Shown in pieces: positions 52,190 through 63,326 of a stretch of DNA of 64,000 nucleotides (positions are counted from its first letter, which is position 1; each line of letters opens with the position of its first letter). This DNA comes from Limnanthes douglasii subsp. nivea (lineage: Eukaryota > Streptophyta > Magnoliopsida > Brassicales > Limnanthaceae): positions 197,679,273 to 197,743,272 of the forward strand of contig JAUPFV010000002.1 of assembly GCA_036936605.1 (NCBI GenBank), written 5' to 3'. Made by a program: the position numbers and the translations under genes. The notes under the pieces were generated by a model. The model ran no database searches. It was given only the letters and a program-made list of their open reading frames with translations, and was not told the DNA's origin.

Positions 52190-54085
52190 CTTAGGGCTCG
52201 TTCCCTTTTGTTTTCTTTTCACTCTTGCCTTCTTCTTTCTCCTCTTTGTCATCACCTGAATCCTCCTCAGCTTCGTCTTCAGATTTGAATTCATCCGAGG
52301 AGATGTTGAGTTTTTCACTTTATGCCATAGTATGAAAGGGAATTTATTCATAAGGCACAAAACCTCACAACTTCCCAAGAGACCGTTTGGGAAAGGTTTC
52401 ATGGAACAATGGGACCATGTTTGATTTAACAAACTCTTCCCTCTAATTAATAGATTTCAACACCCCTTCACCATACTTGTTCGTTACAACGACTATGTCT
52501 TGGGATTCTGTCTCTTTCAAAAGAATAATCTGATCATCCTTTTTTCTTGAGAAGATCCTGTAGCTCTTTCTTCTCCTTGGATAATTGATCATTGGCACCC
52601 TTCTCATTGAACAGTTCTTTCTTCAAGGAATCGACTTCAGTGGAAGTGGTATATTGCAATTTGGTGTAGCTAGCCTATGATTTTGCAAGATCGAACTTAG
52701 CTTCTACCAAATGATCATTAAGCTGTTTATTTTTCTTGCCCAAAGTCTCAACCTTGCTATGTTCGGCCGTGATAGAATTCTTGAGGCCCTGATTTTCAGT
52801 ACGAAGGGAAACAATGTCGCTGGTTTGAGATCTGATTTGCCTCTCCAAGTCAATGATTGGCCTTATAACCTAAAACGACATAACCTAGAGCATCATGCTT
52901 ACTGGACAATTCAAAGGATTCCCCATCATGAGTCACGGTGTTGGAAATGGTGGTAGATTGGCTGGAATCGTTATCAAAATCTTCTTTATCAAACTCCCTT
53001 AAATACAAATTTCCTATGTCATCTAAATTCACTTCGCCTTCAGGAGAAGGCTAGTTCGCAGCAGGAAATAATGGAGATGGAGGGCCGGCATGTACATCTT
53101 CTTGGGAAGTAATTTCAATGAGAGTATTGGAAGGAAGGACTTCGGGTCAGAGTATGATCTCTGAACCGATGGCAACTTTTTTCTTCTTTTCCACTCTCTT
53201 ATCACTACCCACCAAACTTCTCTTCTACCCTTTTTTCCTCTTAACCTTTAGAGAGTGTGTGGCTCTTTAGCCTCATTTATGACTGTAACAGCATCCAACA
53301 ATGCAGCATTAATCTCTCATGGCAGTCTCGAACTACTCACATTGGGAAGCCCTTGAGATGGATCCTCACCTTTTGTTTTCTTCTTCTTAATTTTGTCAAG
53401 ATGGCTAGAATCCTTGTTCCTAGCCGGTAACAGAATCTTACCATCTTTTTCTTCTATCCTTTTAAATATTTCAGCAGCTTCAGGAGGACTGGTAAACTAT
53501 TCCCACGAGAGCTCCCTAGTTGAGCTTGTTCTCCACAGATGGGCCCTCACCATGTAAACTGTGGTATAACAATTGTGGAAACCAGTTCCTCAATTGTTTG
53601 TGGCCCATTAGTGTAGCTTTGTAAGAGTGGTTTGTCCATCCTCCAAATATTCTAAGAACATCTTTAAAAACACTGAAAGACAAATCCAATGTGAAATTTA
53701 ATATCAAAATCCAATGTGAAATTTAATATCAATATCTGATGTGATGTTTAATATCAACGCACGATAAAGAAAGTCATAAAGTCTTTACCTGATGAGATTG
53801 AGCTTTACGACTGGTTGACTTTAGTTTTAGTGAAAGGTTTTTTGGTTAACAGAATTGGTGATTTAAGGTTTGTTAAATATGGAGCAAGAGAAGTTTTTCT
53901 GGAAACTACTGATGGTTTATAGGATGATGAACTCATGTCCGGTTGTGGTATCTCTTGTATGATCAATCCACCATGAGAAACAGGTAGTCTGACAGCAATT
54001 TTAGCCTCTCTTTTTTCTTTCTTTAACTCAGACAGGTTGAGTCAGCCTCTTTTGATTAAGTCAGTTCTTTCCGTGAACATACAAA
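52190..54085 (-). pseudogene. Antisense gene of Tat-4, decayed, Transposase_28 part lost and one segment inverted
   Basis: On -: N-terminal part about 54085-53793, ending in a donor-like CAG|GTAAAG. The middle is 53515-53690, inverted relative to Tat-2: its + strand, not -, aligns with 30752-30850 (GTTCTCCACAG and TGGGCCCTCACCAT). 53510-53400 is collinear with Tat-2 near 31200. 53230-52450 is the Ser/Lys-rich and coiled-coil part. The acidic tail (SSDEFKSEDEAEEDSGDDKE) ends near 52190. Many stops. Confidence 0.65.
53686..53757 (+). repeat. 25-bp tandem repeat at the edge of the inverted segment
   Basis: Three units of AATCCAATGTGAAATTTAAT plus ATCA, the third diverged. It sits at one edge of the inverted piece of the Tat-4 antisense gene. 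Confidence 0.7.
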
Positions 54086-54202
54086 CTTTAGAGAAAATAG
54101 AAGAACTAAGAAAAGTTGAGAAATTTAGGTGTTTTTCTTAATCTAGAATCAGAGTTTGAATTTTTTTTCTCACACTAGAAATAAAAAAAATGAAAAATCA
54201 CA

Positions 54203-54210
54203 TTTATATA
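54203..54210 (-). promoter_or_regulatory. TATA box of the Tat-4 antisense gene
   Basis: On - it reads TATATAAATG, within a region similar to the Tat-2 antisense promoter (CTCAAGTG upstream, TTTCTAGTGTGAGAAA downstream). Confidence 0.5.
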
Positions 54211-54635
54211 GTTTAGAAATCACTTGAGTGTTTTACCTAGAGGAGATGAATCTCTAGCCATGATTAAGGGCTAGTAAAAGCAGCAGTTTTAATTTTTATG
54301 CACAAGTACCCAGAAAAAGCGGCTAATGGGTCCAATCGTTTTTTGACACGTGTAAAAGACAACTGATTATAAAGTCAGGACCTTTGAGTTGTTCGATTAA
54401 CTCTTCAAATTCACTTCAAAGGTAGATGAGACATTATCAATTATGGTTAGCTCTTCTAAAGAATTTTTGAAAGAGCTAAGAGGGTTATATGATCATATCG
54501 GATATCTACGGGGGTATATTAAAGTAATTATGTTTTTATTCGAAGGGGTAGTTCAAACATAATGAATAAAACTCAAGTGGACATATGACTCATCTGTTTG
54601 CCTAGCACCTTAGTTCTTGGGCTTGGGGGCTCATA

Positions 54636-54854
54636 TGATTGACCCAAATATAAGATCCGACCCGCATGGCTCATGGGTCATAAAAACGTATAAATACCCC
54701 AACCAACAACATTAAAGGGGTTGTACTTTTTCTAGAAACATTATATACAAGCATACACCTCATTTCTCTCACCACTCTCTACAAATATACTTAATATTAA
54801 TCTGTTAAAGGATCTTCCCTCATTTACCATGAACCATATTTTTCCATTAACACA
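54636..54854 (+). repeat. LTR of Tat-4 (about 219 bp)
   Basis: Starts TGATTGACCC after a G-rich polypurine tract and ends TTAACACA, matching the end of the Tat-5 LTR (TAAACCACA). It contains CGTATAAATACCCCAACC (54687-54704), nearly the same as GGTATAAATACCCAACC in Tat-5 (63566-63583). Shorter than the 402-404 bp LTRs of Tat-1 and Tat-5. Confidence 0.6.
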
Positions 54855-54859
54855 GCCAA

Positions 54860-55160
54860 ATCTGTATGAGGCTGAACCAAATATTTTTAGACTAAGCTTT
54901 GGTTAGCCAAACTGAGGCCTTGTCTTATTGAGGCTAAGTTGAATCTTGCTAAGGTTGAGCCAAATTTGGGCCAAATTGAGTCATTATCTTGTCGAGTCAT
55001 GTTGAGGCTTAGATGAATCTGGGCTAAACTGAGCCATTTCTTTTGCTGAGTCGTGTCTGAGCTGAACTAAGTCATTACATTGTTGAGATTAAGCCAAATC
55101 TTGTTGAAGTTGAACCGTGGTTTGTTGATGTTGAATTGAATTTTTCAAAGGTTAACCCGT
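54860..55160 (+). repeat. Degenerate GAGGCTAAGTTGAATCTTG-type tandem repeat
   Basis: About ten units of 25-30 bp built on 'GAG/GCT-GAACCAAATCTTGTTGAGG-TTA'. It follows the Tat-4 LTR directly. No open frame spans it. Confidence 0.55.
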
Positions 55161-56500
55161 GGATTCTTGATAGTTTGAATGGATCCCCGACTGCGGTGGA
55201 GGAGCTTATCGGTGGTCTGGCCTGGACTTCACCAAGCTAGTTGTTGGATGATTGGGTGACTCAAGCTCATAGACTATAACTGGACCCCCAATTGAGGTGG
55301 ATGAGTTTATTGGTGCTATGGCTAAAATAATGCACATGCTGCTAAGGTCTATTTACATTTTCGGTCACGCTCCACGCTCAACTTTCCTCATTGATTATTT
55401 TAAGTTGGGATTTTGCTCTTCATTTTCCATGACACCAAAAATAACACTTCTTTCTCTTAAAAAATATTCGATAAGAAATTTCTTTAAGAACATCGACCTT
55501 GGTTTGGATGGGCATCTTACACATATTTGTGATGTTCAACTAGTGCTCTTTGACTATAGAGTGTGTGGCATTGTCTCCCTCGTCTTATTTTTCCTCTTCA
55601 TCTTTTCCTTTAGGGCATTAGATCTCACATCTTAATCGAGGAGTATGAATGGTCAACATGGCCAGCAAAATCCTAAAATTATTAGTTCTTCCCTCAACTT
55701 CTTCACCAGTTGTTGGACTTCCGACAATACTTGGAATAAATTTAATCCATGAACTATTAAGATCCTAGGATCCTTAATCCACCAAAAAACCTTCCTTCGA
55801 GAAGATTACTTGATTCCATGATTCATCTATCATAATCCAAATAAACTTAGTCATGCATATCCTCACAACAATTTTTACACATATCATATTTCAACCACAT
55901 ACACATATGACAAGCATGCCCACAAATATATTAATGGTTACAAGTCATAGAAAAAAAGAAGATCCAAACCAAACAACCTTCATGTGTTTTCTCTTGCAAT
56001 AATAACCTTATCCGCGGTAACATAACGTGCTCATTGTAGTGAGCTAATGTTGATTGCGGTGAATATAAGCACTTCACTGTGATCACAACAAGGGTGATCA
56101 TGAGAAATGTCTCTTTACTTTTTGTCGCGATCACAACAGGGATGATCATGATAAAGGTGTCGAGACAATCATTCTTTGTTTCATTTTACACTTCGTCCTA
56201 GGGTCTTTTTATTGAAAAAATTCACTTTTTCAATAGCAAAAACCCATAATTAATGAGCAAACCCCTGATTTAATCCTTTAAGAGCATCAAACGCCAATAC
56301 ATGCCATCCATGATTCTATAATTCAATCAATCGAAACATGCTTTTCACAAAATTTGTATCTCTAACCATCTTAATTAACACATAATCCTAAAGCCATATA
56401 TATTTTAGATAAATTTAAATCATCATTTCTTTCATACGATTAATTGAAAACAAGCATACAATTTACATCGATTCAGAAGGCAACCTTAGCTCTGATATCA
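55160..56500. other. Unassigned sequence
   Basis: 55185-55320 contains two similar stretches (GGTGGAGGAGCTTATCGGTGG and GGTGGATGAGTTTATTGGTG). 55297-55635 has a 112-codon frame without recognisable domain. 55990-56160 has two short units (GATCACAACA-GG-TGATCATGA). I see no gene that I can support. Confidence 0.4.
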
Positions 56501-57250
56501 ATTGAAGGAGTATATTAGTTTACTCAATATATCCATTATATATAAAAAATAAATCTTCATTTGTATTTATCGATTATGATACTAGGAATAAGGTGCATAA
56601 GTAACTTACTAGTCAAGTTATTTATTCTACCAACGACTGATTGTAAAAGCCCATATTTGTTCTTCATGTTCTTGATCTCGGTCGTTTGAGTCTATTGGAT
56701 CTACTAACGGACTGAGACTTTTCAATATTGTCACACGTTATGAATTAATTTACAATCATGTATTTGTATCTTTAATCGATTTAAAAGAGAGAATAAGAGA
56801 AACGTTAGGGTTTTATATGGTAAAACCAATCAAAAAATAACATAAAAAATATTGTACAATAGGTGAAGGAATCATATCACACGTCTTACTTATATAGATA
56901 ATGCATCTAGGTTTAATACTTAACTATATTTCATTATACCCTACCTTGGCCTAAGTCGATTTGATACCTACCTATTGTACAGAGATGCGGGTCTGAGATG
57001 ATGATTAATCGGAATATAGTCGATTTAAAAACGATTAGGTGATGCACATTTTTCTTATTGGCTACTGCTAGATGGCTTTCATAATATATTTTTTAAAATA
57101 ATGATTATACCCTTTTTATTCCGTTTTGTGGTCGGAATAAAAACCCACTAGATTGATTTATATCAATTTAGTCTGTGAACTTATCAATTCATTTTTAAGT
57201 CTTAAGTGTTAATATTTGAGCTCACTCTTTCATTAGACCCAAATTTTAAC
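56470..57250 (-). repeat. Possible Ty1/copia LTR end with primer-binding site
   Basis: On -, ...ACTCCTTCA AT TGATATCAGAGCTAAGG: TGATATCAGAGC differs by one base from the copia primer-binding site TGGTATCAGAGC (initiator tRNA-Met), and the preceding sequence ends in CA. The site is 56488-56500. The LTR would extend to higher coordinates; its other end is not identified. Confidence 0.3.
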
Positions 57251-58354
57251 CCGGTATCCACACTTATATCTCTATAATAATTTTTCACATATTAATACAA
57301 TTTCTAATAACATAAATAACCCGATTACTTATTAATTAGATTGTCTTATGACAATATACATCATTAGCATATTGATTCATAAATTTCTAATAGTTTTTAT
57401 ACCATGTATTCTTTTTGTTGACATATGAACTTTCTTTCAATAGTAAGGCAAACATGAAATGTCATTGTATGAACACTTTACCCAGAAAAATAAAGTGGTG
57501 CTTCACCTTAATTATCTTTATAACAACTCAACTATTGTTTGTGTCTATGTTTTGCTCTTTCTTTTTTCTTTCTTCCGGATATATTAGAAAAATTAAAATG
57601 ATGAAAACCTTTAGTCTATCAATATTATTGCGACATAACTTTTTTATCTCGTAACAAAAAATATTTGTATGGCTATATATTTATTTATTTTATGTTGATA
57701 GTGCACCAAATATCACGCGATGTGCTCCTCGTTATATGTGTTGAGTTCATTTTCTACGTCGGGTATTCTTCTACCCGGTGGATAATATCTCTGACTAAAC
57801 CGTTTTTAGAGTGGACAAACTATTAAACAGAAAAAATAACTTTTCCTGAAATCTTCATCGACATCTTCGGACCGACTAACATTGTACATAGCTGCCAATG
57901 GAAGGATATCTTCATATGGAGAGTTATTCTAAAGACAATTACATGTGATGAGGAACCAACTAACACATTGACCACGAATAATGCAACCACGCTTGATACT
58001 AAACGAGGCTTTGATATATCTTTTAAAATATTTTTAATGTATTTTTTAAATAACAACTTTTATTTTCTTTTATTTATTTGTTTCAAAATATATTTTAATT
58101 ATTTATATATTAAAAAAATCATAAAAAATTGATTTTATTTCCATTCATTTTATAACAATATATTATATATAAAAAAATTGATGTTATTTATTTTTAAAAA
58201 TATCTTTCAAAATTCAAATTTGATTTTGTTATATCTTTCAAAAATAATATATTAAAATTTATTTTTATATTTATAAAAACTATTTTTAGATATTTACATT
58301 TACTAGAAACACTAAAAATGAAAATAAAATAAAATTAAAACACAAACAAGATAA
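57250..58354. other. Very AT-rich stretch
   Basis: Long A/T tracts and no supported gene; the small frames at 57415 and 57823 lack any recognisable feature. Confidence 0.5.
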
Positions 58355-58400
58355 GTAATAAATAAATAAAATAAAATAAAATAAAATAAAATAAAATAAA
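58355..58400 (+). repeat. (TAAAA)n microsatellite
   Basis: AATAAATAAATAAAATAAAA continuing as eight or so AAAAT units, directly before the tRNA-like element. Confidence 0.9.
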
Positions 58401-58409
58401 CGACATGAC

Positions 58410-58600
58410 TTACCATAGCCGAGTGGTTAAACTATAACCTAGGTGTATCAGAAGGTAGACGTTTCGATCCTTACATTTAAAATTTCCAAGTATAGCCCCG
58501 AAAGCGGTAACTGAGTTGGTGAAATAAGGCATGTATGTTATCAAATGCCATGAGTTTGAGTTCCTATACAAATCCTTTCTTGGTTGGGAATATTTAACAA
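58410..58600 (+). repeat. tRNA-like (SINE-like) sequence with two pol III box sets
   Basis: First set: A box AGCCGAGTGG (58417-58426) and B box GTTTCGATCC (58461-58470). Second set: TAACTGAGTTGG (58508-58519) and GAGTTTGAGTTCC (58552-58564). Each resembles a tRNA promoter, but no acceptor stem closes, so it is not a tRNA gene. Two tRNA-derived heads in tandem would fit an old SINE or dimer. Confidence 0.4.
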
Positions 58601-59240
58601 AGCCACTAACTATTTTAAAAAAATTACTATTAAGTCTTTTTAATTAAAATACTCTAAAGCAGCGCGAGCAGTGCTACCGTTGACATCAGCTGAGACATCT
58701 TGCGGAGGTGATTTTACTCGAACAGATTCTTTTTTATGTTTGTGCAAATTTTTTATAAATAAATTACATTGAAATTTATTTTCGATATGGATCCCTTAAA
58801 ATCCTTGACTTGAAATTTAAGTTTATTAAATTGACTAGGTATATAGATGACTTTTTTAATAATTTTGAAGTATGATAACATTAATGGTATTGTTCTACCA
58901 TTCAAATTTGTTAGATTGATTAAGGGTAACTAGTGAAAATTTTATTGAGAAATAGTGACCTACCTTTCCTAAATGTCATTCGGTACTTCTTGTTTTCTTG
59001 AGCACATCTTTCACCCAACTACTTTGCATACAAACTGCTCATTGTCTGTTTCATCCAACCGTTTTTTTATTGTCCATCTGACTTAGTTTTTTCAACTTCC
59101 AGACTTCCAGAGTTTCATCTACAATGACATTTCTAATTCCTTCCAAAATTTCCAAATTTTTTGTGCTCAAGCACTCTTCCACACTTGTTTTTCATTGTAT
59201 CTTGCAATATCAAACATTATGCTTTGTACCTAAGATATAT
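58600..59240. other. Unassigned AT-rich stretch
   Basis: 58980-59240 is CT-rich leader-like DNA. No supported gene. Confidence 0.4.
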
Positions 59241-59450
59241 AAGCTTATTGAATTGTTCACCCAGTCTTTTCTACCATTACTAAACCATATCTCAAATTGA
59301 GTTTTATTGGGCAGAAACGGCCAAACTCCATAAACAAATAACCCAAACGACACAGAGAACCTACACTAACGCCTGCAAGAGACTGTAATAAAAGGCACAC
59401 AAACTGCACACAATAGTGAACAATCGTAGCACCAAAGTAAAATCTAACTG
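59240..59450 (-). pseudogene. Conserved peptide relic, copy 3 of 3 (diverged)
   Basis: Matches 10965-11160 and 60345-60550 with many substitutions and keeps the residues FSNGRKDWVNNSISL on -. It is an older copy than the pair in blocks A and B. Confidence 0.4.
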
Positions 59451-59740
59451 GTCAGGTCGAAGCCTTCGATGTTCATAACATGTTTTCTAAAATAGAGTAA
59501 AAAGTCATATCGTTTGCCTCTCGATTTGAGCTTTTAATTATACACAACAGATCCAAAGACCAAAAACTCCTTTTTTTGAATTTTGTGTGTGTCTCACTTA
59601 TATATTTCCCTCATATGTATAACCCTAGACTAATCTTAAGTTATAAAGTTTAGGTATAATTTAGGTTAAACCCTAAAAATCTTAATGTCCAATCCATCAC
59701 TTAAAACGTTACTTCCACAAAACACCTTAATCAACATATT

Positions 59741-60136
59741 TGCACTAATTCTTATCAGTGTGAACTTTCTTTAACTCTACTCTACTTTTTATTCTCGATC
59801 ACATCCCACAACCAATGATATCTCACATCAATTTTTTTTTACGTGCGCGATACATTATATTTTTTTCAAATATTACATAATATTACATATTAATCTTTCT
59901 TCAACCCTTACTCTCGAATAAACCTTTTAAGACAAATATTTTCTTTGTTTGCTTCCTCTGTTGCAATATACTCTGCTTGAGTTGTTAACAATGCTATACA
60001 TGTTTGTATCTTGGGTCGCCATAAATGACTCCTCTCAAAAATATAAACACATAACCTGAAGTAGATTTCTGGTTATCAAAATCAGCAGTCATGCCAGCAT
60101 CCTGTGTCCTTCAAGTATATGTTTAACATATCCATA
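59741..60136 (-). pseudogene. Ty1/copia RNase H remnant, paralogous to 7539-7935
   Basis: Begins TGCACTAATTCTTATCAGTG, matching 7539 onward, where a Tat LTR precedes it. On - it contains the same decayed RNase H stretch (KSTSGYVF). It then switches directly to sequence equal to about 10772, so 2.8 kb present in the first locus is missing here. Confidence 0.75.
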
Positions 60137-60359
60137 ATACTGTCCTATCAACTTGAAACTCTTCATTTCTAGCCTTCTTTCATATAGAAGAGACAATAAT
60201 ATAGTCACCAGTAATCTAATCTAGTTTCATTCATGGCCTTAATCTGATCCATCACATAAATATTCCTTCTATTATTCCAGATTGTTGCTTGTTCAATAAG
60301 AAATCTCAATCACCTAACTATTATCAAACAAGAGACATCTTCTAATTATTTTAGTACCT

Positions 60360-60445
60360 AAGAAAAATAGGCTTATTGAATTGTTCATCCAGCTTCGTCT
60401 TCCATTACTAACCCATACCTCAAATAGAGTTTTATTCCACGGCAA
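60360..60445 (-). pseudogene. Conserved peptide relic, copy 2 of 3
   Basis: Same as 10975-11060 with one or two changes (VSNGRRSWMNNSISLFF). Confidence 0.4.
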
Positions 60446-61744
60446 GGCCCAAACTCTACCAAAAAGTGACCAACTGAACAGGCAAACTGCCCAAACAACC
60501 TGCAACGCACACGAAAGTGAACAATGCAGAAAGTACACCAGCCATCAAACAACAATGCAGAAAGTACACCAGCCATCAAACTGGACAATATCTACCAAAT
60601 TGTATGAACTGCCGCAGACATGAAGAAACTGCACCAAACTGCTAAACTTCCATACACCATCACTGCACCAAATTACAGGACAACCAAACTATTATTATCA
60701 TTATTGTCAGTAACATGAGTAGAATTTCCAAGGGTAGTAGTCTTGTTTATGCCCCATAATCTATAGCCGAAACATCGACGAACGATATTGGGGGTATCTT
60801 TACAAACATTCAAACTAACATTAGTATAATGAGTAGAAAAAGATGATAAAGAACAGATACCATCCAAAGAAAGAAAGCACCAGAACCCATCCCGACAAGC
60901 CTATAGCAGATATTAACACGGCCACTTTGGTGTAAATATACAGTAGACAGAGATGATACGAGCGTGAAGATGGGTTTAACAAACCCAATTAAGTTTTGGA
61001 GATACCTCAGAATCACAGAATATCAGCAAGGCTTCATAGAAACCATTAAGTCCCGAAAGATGGTGTTCTTTTAATTTCTGATTTCATCATTGGGAAAGGC
61101 ATACGCATAGGATAAGAATTTCAATAGAATAGTATATATGTATGTCTCATGGCAATTCCCAAATAGTAATGGCGACAACGTTGCTATACAAGGCGATGGA
61201 ATATGAGACCTAACCCATCATCGATGGAGGAACTTCTCAATAACAGAGACAGAGAAGAACCCTCAACATCAACAAGAATCATCCATTTTTGACGTTTACT
61301 CTTGGGATTTACAAATACTGATTCGATTTGCCCCAATTTCGAATGATAGGGATTTGGATTGTAATCCCCCGTCAACTGAAACAAAGAAGAAAAAGCTAAT
61401 CAATCGAGTTGAATGGAATGTATGTGCCATGGCCACCCCCAAATGGTAAAGGCAACGACGCTGCTCCATAAGGTAATGGAATATGGGACCGACGGTAAAC
61501 GGAGGAGCTCGGAAGGTCCGTCGACGTCTACCGACTTTATCTATGACGTTTACTTGGAGATCTACAAGCATCTAACTGTGCTTGCCTCTGCTTAAGTAAG
61601 ATTCCAGAGTAGAAATCCCGTCATTTGCACGGACAATTTCAAAAAACTAGAACCAAGAGATGTTGCAGCTGAAACTATTTTAATCTAAAACTTCAATGAA
61701 GAAAGAAGAACAGCATTTCAAACAAACCTCAGCTCATCTTCAAA

Positions 61745-61935
61745 CAAACCTCAGCTCATTCTCCCAGATGAGTTTCTCAACCGAGAGAACCAAAGGTGGT
61801 TTAGAATCCCTTGATAGACCTAGCGACTCCGAAGAATAACCGAGAAGGAAGACCAAATTTATAGTCACCGACGCCTCCAAATTAGGCCTCACACCATAAA
61901 GAGCTTTTAAAAATAGGCCCAACTAATTTAAAGCC
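61745..61935 (-). promoter_or_regulatory. Promoter-like module M, copy 6 (block B)
   Basis: On -: GTGGGCTTTAAATTAGTTGG, ACTATAAATTTGGTC (61865-61851), TCTCGGTTATTCTTCGGAGT. Nearly identical to copy 1. Confidence 0.5.
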
Positions 61936-61945
61936 CACCTTTTAT

Positions 61946-61990
61946 TTATTTTTATATATAATTATAATTGAAAACAAGAATGCCTATCAG
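61946..61990 (+). other. Empty site for LINE-A and the MULE
   Basis: TTATTTTTATATATAATTAT plus AATTGAAAACAAGAATGCC is continuous here. In the first locus the same bases are split by LINE-A (before the ATTTATTTTTATA part) and by the MULE (at TAATTATAA). Confidence 0.8.
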
Positions 61991-62059
61991 AAGTGTAATT
62001 TTTGATATTTTTAAACTACTAGGGTAGAGAGGGGGAAAAATGAATCGACTCCAAGAAAC

Positions 62060-62643
62060 AGAGTTTTTACTCTACAAAAAAAAAAAAAAAAAGGATCAAC
62101 TCCTTGTTGATTTCTTCTTTTCTCCTTCGGTTTTCTGTATTCTTTCCTCATAAGGATTGCTTTTCTTCTTCAGATTGTTGAGTTTGGTGTATTTCTCGTC
62201 CCTGTTTAGATCTACTCTGTTTTTGGCTCTCTTAGAGTTTTCTCATTATCGAGGTTCCGATTGTGGCTATGGATCTGAACATTAATGAATTTCCTCCTCT
62301 TAATAGTAAAGATGAGAAGAGCTTTTCTCCGATCAAGAAATCGTATTCTGATGTTTTGAAAAAGGTTTCAGAGACTCAAGCGTTTTCGCCGGATTTCGTT
62401 AGAACTTATGAGGATCATAACGTGATCCAATATTTGTCTCAAACTAAGTCAATTCTTCAAAAAGAATCAAGATCAACAATTATAGGGAAGTTTAGTCTGG
62501 GTATTCCATAACGTGAGAAGTTTCAGTCTTTTCTTGAGTCTTTCAAATTCAAGGGTTCATTTTCATATGTTACCATTGATGCAAGACAGATTCTTATCGA
62601 ATTTAGTTTGTTAGAAGATGTAGATAGAATTTGGTCTAAGTGT
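62060..62643 (+). pseudogene. 5' fragment of a LINE with ORF1 start (DUF4283)
   Basis: A leader with an A-run (62078-62095) is followed by ATG at 62269 (MDLNINEFPPLNSKDEK), then SFSPIKKSYSDVLKKV and STIIGKFSLGIP. A TAA follows at 62509-62511. The frame recovers with KFKGSFSYVTIDARQILIEF. It resembles LINE-A ORF1 (TLIGKFSNGVP). It stops abruptly at about 62643, where unrelated tandem repeats begin, so its 3' part is missing. Confidence 0.7.
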
Positions 62644-62654
62644 ATAGTCACATT

Positions 62655-62845
62655 TCGGGCGTGCGATATAAGCTCTCTGTCTCAAAAATAGGGCCAGCAA
62701 TTTAGCATAGCGTCGCATGGGACAGGGGCAAAAAAAGGTCGCTTTTTGGACGTGCGATATAAGCTCTCTGTCTCAAAAATAGGGCCAACAATTTAGCCTA
62801 GCGTCGCACGCGACTGGGGCCAAAGTAGGTCGCGTGCGACGGGTG
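62655..62845 (+). repeat. Two-unit tandem repeat with a 12-bp inverted repeat
   Basis: CGTGCGATATAAGCTCTCTG starts both units (about 62660 and 62752), which continue TCTCAAAAATAGGGCCANCA. In the second unit GTCGCACGCGAC (62803-62814) and its exact complement GTCGCGTGCGAC (62829-62840) form a stem. GC-rich against AT-rich neighbours. Confidence 0.8.
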
Positions 62846-63040
62846 TCATATGTTATCTTTTTTACTTGTTTAAATGAAAAAACTCCTAGAAAAGGCTCCT
62901 ATTTAAACTGAAAAACAGCATCATAAAACATTTCATCAACTATAATACATCAAAACTATTGTAGGGATTTTCCTACAAAATTACATCAACTATATTACAT
63001 CAAAGGTTAGGCAAAATAACTGTCAAACATCAAAATCATT

Positions 63041-63232
63041 TCAAACGTCGTCTCTAGTCAAATCCGTTACATGTGGTTTTTCGTTCAAGTTGATTTTCCT
63101 AGCGGGCATTATTTGTATAAATTTTTTGAACCGATAGTAGTAGGGATGCGCCCATTGATTCGTTTTTTCTGTTGCGTAAGCGGCCCAACAAGGGTATAAT
63201 GGAGGCAACGGTCCATCAAGTGGAGTAGTAAT
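63041..63232 (-). CDS. Possible terminal exon of an unidentified gene (63 residues)
   Basis: On -, TTTTTTCTTGTAG precedes a frame open for 63 codons and then TGA: ITTPLDGPLPPLYPCWAAYA, WAHPYYYRFKKFIQ, ending TDLTRDDV. The composition is protein-like, rich in aromatic residues. The upstream part runs into the Tat-5 LTR (from 63327), so the gene is cut. No family recognised. Confidence 0.35.
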   Translation of the reverse strand: MTTPLDGPLPPLYPCWAAYATEKTNQWAHPYYYRFKKFIQIMPARKINLNEKPHVTDLTRDDV

Positions 63233-63326
63233 CTACAAGAAAAAAGAATAAATGAATGCATTAGTAATGATAGCATGAGAAATTTGGATTGGAAACGAGA
63301 TATAGTTACATTAACAAAATGAAATC

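Larger units (their letters stand above)
51255..54854 (+). mobile_element. Tat-4: decayed 3' part of a Tat element
   Basis: On +: integrase end, 44-nt motif (51559-51601), AT-rich repeats (51660-51860), antisense gene on - (54085-52190), polypurine tract GCTTGGGGGCTCATA (54621-54635) and LTR 54636-54854. Same design as Tat-1. Confidence 0.8.
60137..61945 (-). repeat. Block B: gene-like duplicated block, paralogous to 10765-12525
   Basis: Near-identical to block A, with the same frames (61184-61384 identical to 11787-11987; 61296-61571 identical to 11899-12174). A 20-bp tandem duplication (CTTCAAACAAACCTCAGCTCAT) at 61717-61757 is unique to this copy. At its right end it continues uninterrupted through the sites of LINE-A and the MULE. 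Confidence 0.8.

Noticed and set aside
58410..58480. Functional tRNA gene
   Set aside because: A- and B-box-like words are present, but no acceptor stem or proper anticodon arm can be formed.
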